Origin: G963662655 sp963665015
GTDB lineage: Bacteria; Cloacimonadota; Cloacimonadia; Cloacimonadales; JAIOQZ01
Reading direction: 5' to 3'
Length of the DNA: 64,000 nucleotides
Assembly (NCBI GenBank): GCA_963665015.2
Contig: CAXXSY010000004.1
Coordinates: forward strand, 1,922,001 to 1,986,000
The first letter of the stretch is position 1; the number at the start of each line of letters is the position of its first letter. Under the pieces are notes generated by a model. That model was given only the letters and a program-made list of their open reading frames with translations, searched no databases and was not told where the DNA came from. Position numbers and translations under genes: made by a program. This document shows, in pieces, positions 59,524 to 64,000 of this stretch.

Positions 59524-61286
59524 TACTGCACCATCACAATTTTGTGAGTTATTATTGATTCGCCCGATTCGGCCCGAACCAGATACAGACCTGACGCAAC
59601 CGCTTTTCCCTGGTCGTCCGTGCCGTCCCAGCGCAGTTTCAGTTGCGGCTGGTCGTTCGTTCCCTCGAACAATCTTCTGACCCGGCGTCCTCTGACGTCG
59701 TAGAGCACGACACGAAGCTTCTGAGCCTGCGGTAGATCGAGAACAATCATGGTTTCGGGATTGAATGGGTTTGGATAGTTTACGATATTGAACTGCGATT
59801 GAACGATCTCTTCCTGCGCGTTGCCGAGAGGAAGCTGGACATTCAGCTCGGTGACTGTGTCTTCGAAGATATTGATATTCGGATATGTCATTGGATCACA
59901 TCCGTGGAATTCGAAACGGACGGTGTAGCTACCTGGTATCAGCGGACGGATATAGCGTCCGAAGAGTTCGTTGCTGCGCGAAGGCTCGACCTCGGTCATG
60001 CCCGTCTGTCCGTCGATCTCTTCCACATAGACGTCCGCTACCACAGGGTGACCCTGTGAGTCGGTAACGACGCCGGTCAGGGTGGATTTCATCGCGCGTT
60101 CGATGAACATGAGCGCGGCGGTGAGATTGTCCTGAGAAATCTGGATCATGTTGTCTTCATCGGGGAAATGGGTGTTCGCAAGCTCGATGGTAAAGCCGAA
60201 AATGCGCTGCTCCGAGTAGCTCCAGTCGCCCATGCTTCCCTGGCAGGTATAGCCGAAATCGACAGCCTGAATCGGCGTGTAGGTACCCGTACTGCTGATG
60301 CGTGGTATCGTCGCGGCCATATCGACCGCCAGTTCGTCCATGATCTCGTGATCGTAGGAGCATACGCCGTCGAGGTGCCCCAGCGGGTAGAGGACGTATT
60401 CGCCGGACGAATGATAGGTGATGGCTCCCCAAAACCGCCTGAAACGGAGCAAGTCGCGCAGGTAAACCGTCTCCGGTTCCGACCACGCCTCCGGTCCATG
60501 GTAGCTTTCGTCTGAATACACGTCGGACGCATGGTTGTTTCCCCAGACGTACCCGAAATTGCGATTCAGATCGACGCCGTCGTCGGAGGAGTAGTCCGGC
60601 ATTTGATTGTTGTTGTTGTCGCGCATGTTCTTGCGGTGCCACAGCTCCAATTCCTCGATGCTGAGCTTGTGTCCGTCCGGATTGATCAACGGAACGAACC
60701 ATATCTGATTGGCGTTGACCATCTGCGTGATCGCATCGTCGGTACCGTAGTTCTCCAGGATATGACGCAAGACATTCATCGGCACCTCGACGCTGATCAG
60801 TTCCCTCGCGTGGATTCCACCACCGATGAAGGCGTTCGGTTCGTCCTCTTCGGTTTCCACGTTGTCCGAGACCTTCATACACCAAATTTCGTGCTGGAAT
60901 TCGATGTAATTCTCCATGCCCTGGTCATAGTACATGTGGCACTGCGACGGGCCCAGCGATTCGAGACGGACGATCTCCGGATACTGTTCGGCAAACTGAT
61001 GAAGCTCGGTCGTGACATCTTCGTAGTTGTGGAAATATTCCAGCTCGCGGCTCAGCTCTTCTCTGGTTCGGACGTCCGACAGTTTGTAATCCGAGAGGTA
61101 TCGCATCAGCGCGTCGTCGGCGAGAAATTGCATGTGTCCGCTGCCGCTGAGGACAATGAATTCCGTATCCAATAGGTCGAGATGTCGTTTGAGCATTGGA
61201 TCGGGATTGGTAACGGTGACGAAGTAGTCTTCCGCAAGAAGCGCGACGCTAATAAGCAGTATCAGAATAAGTATCCGGATTCTCAT
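59523..61286 (-). CDS. Exported M14 zinc carboxypeptidase with Por-type sorting domain
   Basis: 587 residues, paralogue of the downstream gene. Signal peptide ~1-18. Zinc ligands His159 and Glu162 (GGIHARELIS) and His292 (ITYHSSGEY), NRNFGYVWG, catalytic Glu368 (FGFTIELANTHF). A regulatory-like domain (~400-480) is followed by the sorting domain ~505-587 (NYPNPFNPETMIVLDL ... THKIVMVQ). Surface-anchored carboxypeptidase. TAATG junction to the second gene means the pair is translated together. Confidence 0.92.
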   Translation of the reverse strand: MRIRILILILLISVALLAEDYFVTVTNPDPMLKRHLDLLDTEFIVLSGSGHMQFLADDALMRYLSDYKLSDVRTREELSRELEYFHNYEDVTTELHQFAEQYPEIVRLESLGPSQCHMYYDQGMENYIEFQHEIWCMKVSDNVETEEDEPNAFIGGGIHARELISVEVPMNVLRHILENYGTDDAITQMVNANQIWFVPLINPDGHKLSIEELELWHRKNMRDNNNNQMPDYSSDDGVDLNRNFGYVWGNNHASDVYSDESYHGPEAWSEPETVYLRDLLRFRRFWGAITYHSSGEYVLYPLGHLDGVCSYDHEIMDELAVDMAATIPRISSTGTYTPIQAVDFGYTCQGSMGDWSYSEQRIFGFTIELANTHFPDEDNMIQISQDNLTAALMFIERAMKSTLTGVVTDSQGHPVVADVYVEEIDGQTGMTEVEPSRSNELFGRYIRPLIPGSYTVRFEFHGCDPMTYPNINIFEDTVTELNVQLPLGNAQEEIVQSQFNIVNYPNPFNPETMIVLDLPQAQKLRVVLYDVRGRRVRRLFEGTNDQPQLKLRWDGTDDQGKAVASGLYLVRAESGESIITHKIVMVQ

Positions 61287-61444
61287 GTTTCCTCCACGTT
61301 TAAAAAACTCTGCCGATGGCGATCATTATCTTCATTATCTCATGTCGCGAGAAATCTGCAAGGAAAAAGTCTTTTTTTTGCTTAACAGCTTCGGCGCATG
61401 TTGATAAAACGGATTCGAGAATTACGTTCAACAGGCAGGTAAGC

Positions 61445-61957
61445 ATGTACGTTATCAATCCGAACCGTCAGAGCGACCGCGAAGTGGCGGATGTCATCGG
61501 CAAAAAAGGCGCTGAATATCCGATGATCGTCGCGCTGAAGCAGCCCGATCAGATCGCGCTTTTCGAGAAGTTCAGCGCCGTTTTCGCAGTCGAGAAATAC
61601 AGTGAATCGATCACGAAGGAATTCTGCGAACAGCGGATCGAAGAAGGTGTCCGCATCATCACACCGGACGAATACCGAAAGGCCCGGGTCAAACATCTCC
61701 CGAACGTGGATGTCCGCCGCATGCCGCACGAACTGGTCAAGGTCAGTCTGGAGCTGATGAGCGCTTCGCTGAAGGAGTGCCTGCGCGTCGCGAGCATGGG
61801 CCTCATGTGCGACGTCGTGCAATCCGGCGAGCCGATCCTCTCCATCGGCGGCCGAGAAGACCGGTTGGATACTGCCGCGGTGATTCTTCCCGGATTCGCT
61901 TCTGATTTTGTTGACGCAAAAGTTTTACATATAAAATGTGCACCATACGATCAATGA
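61445..61957 (+). CDS. Pyruvate-kinase C-terminal-like domain protein
   Basis: 170 residues from ATG at 61445 (AGGTAAG upstream); the frame is open earlier but without a plausible start. The C-terminal part has the pattern of the stand-alone PK alpha/beta domain family: LKECLRVASMGLMCDVVQSGEPILSIGGREDRLDTAAVILPGFASDFVDAKVLHIKC. It lacks the catalytic barrel, so it is not a pyruvate kinase. Function unknown; the fold binds phosphate-like effectors in other proteins. It ends 7 bp before nadE and is probably co-transcribed with it. Confidence 0.6.
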   Translation: MYVINPNRQSDREVADVIGKKGAEYPMIVALKQPDQIALFEKFSAVFAVEKYSESITKEFCEQRIEEGVRIITPDEYRKARVKHLPNVDVRRMPHELVKVSLELMSASLKECLRVASMGLMCDVVQSGEPILSIGGREDRLDTAAVILPGFASDFVDAKVLHIKCAPYDQ

Positions 61958-61964
61958 GGAAATT

Positions 61965-62735
61965 ATGAGAACGATCGATATACAGAAGCAGATTGAAAAC
62001 ATCGTCGAATTCATTCGAAATCAACTGGAGAAGGCCGGCATGAAGAAGCTGGTAATCGGTCTATCCGGCGGTATCGATTCGTCGCTCGCAGCCGCGCTGA
62101 GCGTGATGGCGATCGGCAGGGAGAACGTCACCGGCTTCATGCTGCCGTACAGGGGCAGTCATCCGGACAGCTTCAACCACGCGAAGGAAGTCGCCGAACA
62201 CCTCGGTATCGCATACCAAACAATCGAGATCACGCCCATGGTGGACGCCTACTTCGGCACATACGAGCCGGAAGCCGGTTCGCTGCGTCGCGGAAACCGC
62301 ATGGCGCGCGAGCGCATGTGCATCCTGTACGACCAGTCCGCGAAGCATCACGCGCTGGTGGTGGGCACCGGCAACAAGACCGAGCTCCTCATCGGCTACG
62401 TGACACAGTACGGCGACGGCGCTTGCGCATTCGAGCCGCTCGGAAGCATCTACAAGACGGAAGTCTGGCAGATGGCACGTCACCTCGGCCTGCCCGACAG
62501 CGTCATCGACAAGAAACCGACCGCCGACCTCTGGGACGGCCAGACCGACGAAGGCGAGCTGGGCATCACCTATGCGACGCTGGACGAAATCCTTTATCGC
62601 CTGATCGATCTGGAATGGACCAGAGACGAGATCGCGCAGGACGGCTTCAAACAATCCGATATCGAAACGGCGATCAGGCTCTATCGTCGATCGGCGTTCA
62701 AGCGCAGTCTGCCGCCGGCACCGGAGCTCGTGTAA
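61965..62735 (+). CDS. nadE: NH3-dependent NAD+ synthetase
   Basis: 256 residues from ATG at 61965, GAGG 6 bp upstream; a GTG at 61938 is rejected. P-loop SGGIDSS at 34-40, LPYRGSHPDSFNHAKEVAEHLGI, GTGNKTELLIGYVTQYGDGACAFEPLGSIYKTEVW and KKPTADLWDGQTDEGELGITY are family blocks. No glutaminase domain, so it uses free ammonia to amidate deamido-NAD. The TAATG junction couples it to the next gene. Confidence 0.95.
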   Translation: MRTIDIQKQIENIVEFIRNQLEKAGMKKLVIGLSGGIDSSLAAALSVMAIGRENVTGFMLPYRGSHPDSFNHAKEVAEHLGIAYQTIEITPMVDAYFGTYEPEAGSLRRGNRMARERMCILYDQSAKHHALVVGTGNKTELLIGYVTQYGDGACAFEPLGSIYKTEVWQMARHLGLPDSVIDKKPTADLWDGQTDEGELGITYATLDEILYRLIDLEWTRDEIAQDGFKQSDIETAIRLYRRSAFKRSLPPAPELV

Positions 62736-63931
62736 TGAAGCTCTTCAAGTCCGACCGCTGCAAACGCTGCAAGGATCATCCCGGACACCGCTTCTGCATG
62801 CGCGCCGCGAAGAATATCTGCTGGCACTGCTGCAACGAACTCCGCATCGACGGTAAATGCCCCGACGCCTGCCGCTTCAAGCCGAAGAAGCGTGACGATG
62901 AAATCTTCGCGACCGGCGTAAAGGTGGAATCGCGTACCGAATTCCGCGACCTGCTGAAGAAGATGATGAAGCGCTGGGCCTTCGAGCCGCAGGATATGTT
63001 CTACGGGAAGTCGCCTGTAAAAATGGTGGAAACCAACGATGGCAAGAAGCAACTGAAAGACATCCTCGTTCAGCTTCGAGCGATCAAGGAATTGCCGGTC
63101 GAATATCTGGCGGATTTGCTGCAACTCAGGCTGGAAGATTTTGGAGAAAAAGCCGTCTCGCACGAGCAGGTGGGCAACGAAATCCTTCGCACCGTTATCG
63201 CACAGGATTGGGATTTGCTGCCGAAATACCTGCGAACCGGTTGGACGAACGGCGATCCAGCGCTGGTCGCCAACTTCCTGAAACGGTTCCAGAGCGATTC
63301 CAACATGAAGAAGATGACCCGATTCGATCTTATCGCCTCCGCCCTGAGCGATAACAATCGGGAAGCGCTGATCCAGTACGAGATCAACGGACGGCTCGAC
63401 CTGACGCTGCACCTGATCGACGAAGAGGGTACTTGGAAGCTCGAATCGCGTATCTATGGCAAGCTGGAAATATACCGCGACTTGCAGCAGATCATGAATC
63501 AGGCGGCACTGTATCTTCAAAAATCTCCCGACGGCGCGTGCTGGGAATTTCTGGACAGGTTTATGAAATTCTATCCCGATTCCGCCGATTTGCAATACGA
63601 TATGGGGATGTACTACTACTTCCATCGCAACGCGAAAAAGGCGGAGCAATATCTCACGAACGCCATTGAGATCGATGCGATGTTCACCGAAGCCAGATAT
63701 ACCCTGGCAACGATCCTTCAAACGACAGAAAGACAGCAGGAAGCGGAACGTTTATACCGGATCGTGCTCGACCAGAGTCCGGAAGACTTTCGTGCGATGA
63801 ACAACCTCGCCACGATTTTCATCGATTCGGGTCGAAAAGACCAGGCGAAACCGCTTCTCGATAAATGCCTGAAGCTGAAGCCGGATTTCGAGATTGCACA
63901 GAAGAATCTTGATCGGCTGTCGGATATTTAG
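62735..63931 (+). CDS. Cys-cluster and TPR protein
   Basis: 398 residues from ATG at 62735, sharing one base with the nadE stop. Eight cysteines in the first 46 residues (C9, C12, C21, C29, C32, C33, C42, C46; CKRCK, CWHCCNE, CPDACRF) suggest a zinc- or Fe-S-binding head. A helical middle part (~50-285) is unassigned. TPR repeats at ~290-395 include AKKAEQYLTNAIEIDAMFTEARYTLA and ERLYRIVLDQSPEDFRAMNNLA. No signal peptide. Probably a protein-interaction factor; function unknown. Confidence 0.8.
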   Translation: MKLFKSDRCKRCKDHPGHRFCMRAAKNICWHCCNELRIDGKCPDACRFKPKKRDDEIFATGVKVESRTEFRDLLKKMMKRWAFEPQDMFYGKSPVKMVETNDGKKQLKDILVQLRAIKELPVEYLADLLQLRLEDFGEKAVSHEQVGNEILRTVIAQDWDLLPKYLRTGWTNGDPALVANFLKRFQSDSNMKKMTRFDLIASALSDNNREALIQYEINGRLDLTLHLIDEEGTWKLESRIYGKLEIYRDLQQIMNQAALYLQKSPDGACWEFLDRFMKFYPDSADLQYDMGMYYYFHRNAKKAEQYLTNAIEIDAMFTEARYTLATILQTTERQQEAERLYRIVLDQSPEDFRAMNNLATIFIDSGRKDQAKPLLDKCLKLKPDFEIAQKNLDRLSDI

Positions 63932-63938
63932 CCGAAAT

Positions 63939-63976
63939 CAACATTCGTAAGAGCCTTCGGCACATTCGGAAGTTGA
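63939..63976. repeat. Gene-end dispersed repeat, half copy
   Basis: CAACATTCGTAAGAGCCTTC ... CACATTCGGAAGTTG, beginning 8 bp after the stop of the TPR protein gene. The window's last bases (GTAGGCGCTGACCTCCGG) begin another module like that at 57600. Confidence 0.8.
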
Positions 63977-64000
63977 TTTCCCGTAGGCGCTGACCTCCGG

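Overview
The window reads as chromosome of an uncultured anaerobic bacterium of the FCB group, most like Cloacimonadota and related candidate phyla. The basis is indirect: six exported proteins end in the Por/type IX-type sorting domain (NPFNP at its start, SGxYxY-L and K-M-L-K at its end), glutamine synthetase is type III, and redox genes are ferredoxin- and H2-linked. There is no rRNA, tRNA or ribosomal protein gene in the window, so the phylum call is inference. Genes are dense, GC is moderate and most start codons have a clear GGAGG-type ribosome binding site.

Layout. 1-1030: end of a GNAT acetyltransferase and a LamG lipoprotein. 1062-2768: compact regulatory locus with two tandem XRE repressor-like genes divergent from a third XRE gene and an unknown coiled-coil gene, with palindromes around a sigma70-type promoter. 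2776-5869: orphan sensor histidine kinase, small membrane protein, CPBP protease. 6181-6634: nine 49-bp tandem repeats carrying a palindrome. 6814-12232: yicC, membrane protein, RNase R, secreted PKD/vWA protein. 12666-18931 (minus): secreted transglutaminase-like protein, Fe-type alcohol dehydrogenase with ABM monooxygenase, oligopeptidase B, pentapeptide protein. 19219-27913 (minus): a long co-directional run with TolC-like protein, DUF445-like protein, ribBA, Cys-rich protein, rluD-type synthase, a membrane PAS protein, K+ uptake KtrA/KtrB and adenylate kinase. 28158-30509: PHP-glycosyltransferase fusion.

30511-36884 is a probable inserted segment: it lies between two exact 24-bp copies of the 3' end of the PHP-glycosyltransferase gene and carries a 526-bp element with terminal inverted repeats plus a giant C25 protease/beta-helix protein. 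37013-47048 (minus) is the metabolic core: korDABC, hdrCBA, mvhD, mvhG, mvhA and the hydrogenase maturation protease, nearly all overlapping or closely spaced. It predicts a soluble heterodisulfide-reductase-like/[NiFe]-hydrogenase complex coupled through ferredoxin to 2-oxoacid oxidation. 47375-48975: ABC permease and binding lipoprotein without an ATPase gene. 49469-57370: secreted phosphoesterase with a predicted leaderless transcript, glnN, and a second C25 protease. 57853-61286: tandem M14 carboxypeptidases. 61445-63931: PK-C-like protein, nadE, and a Cys-cluster/TPR protein.

Intergenic DNA is unusually structured. At least four dispersed families recur, several as hairpins whose arms change in a compensatory way between copies. 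One family sits directly at gene 3' ends and in one case supplies the last codons and stop of the hydrogenase protease gene. Together the genes describe a protein-scavenging anaerobe (secreted proteases and carboxypeptidases, GSIII, 2-oxoacid:ferredoxin oxidoreductase) that disposes of or takes up electrons through H2.
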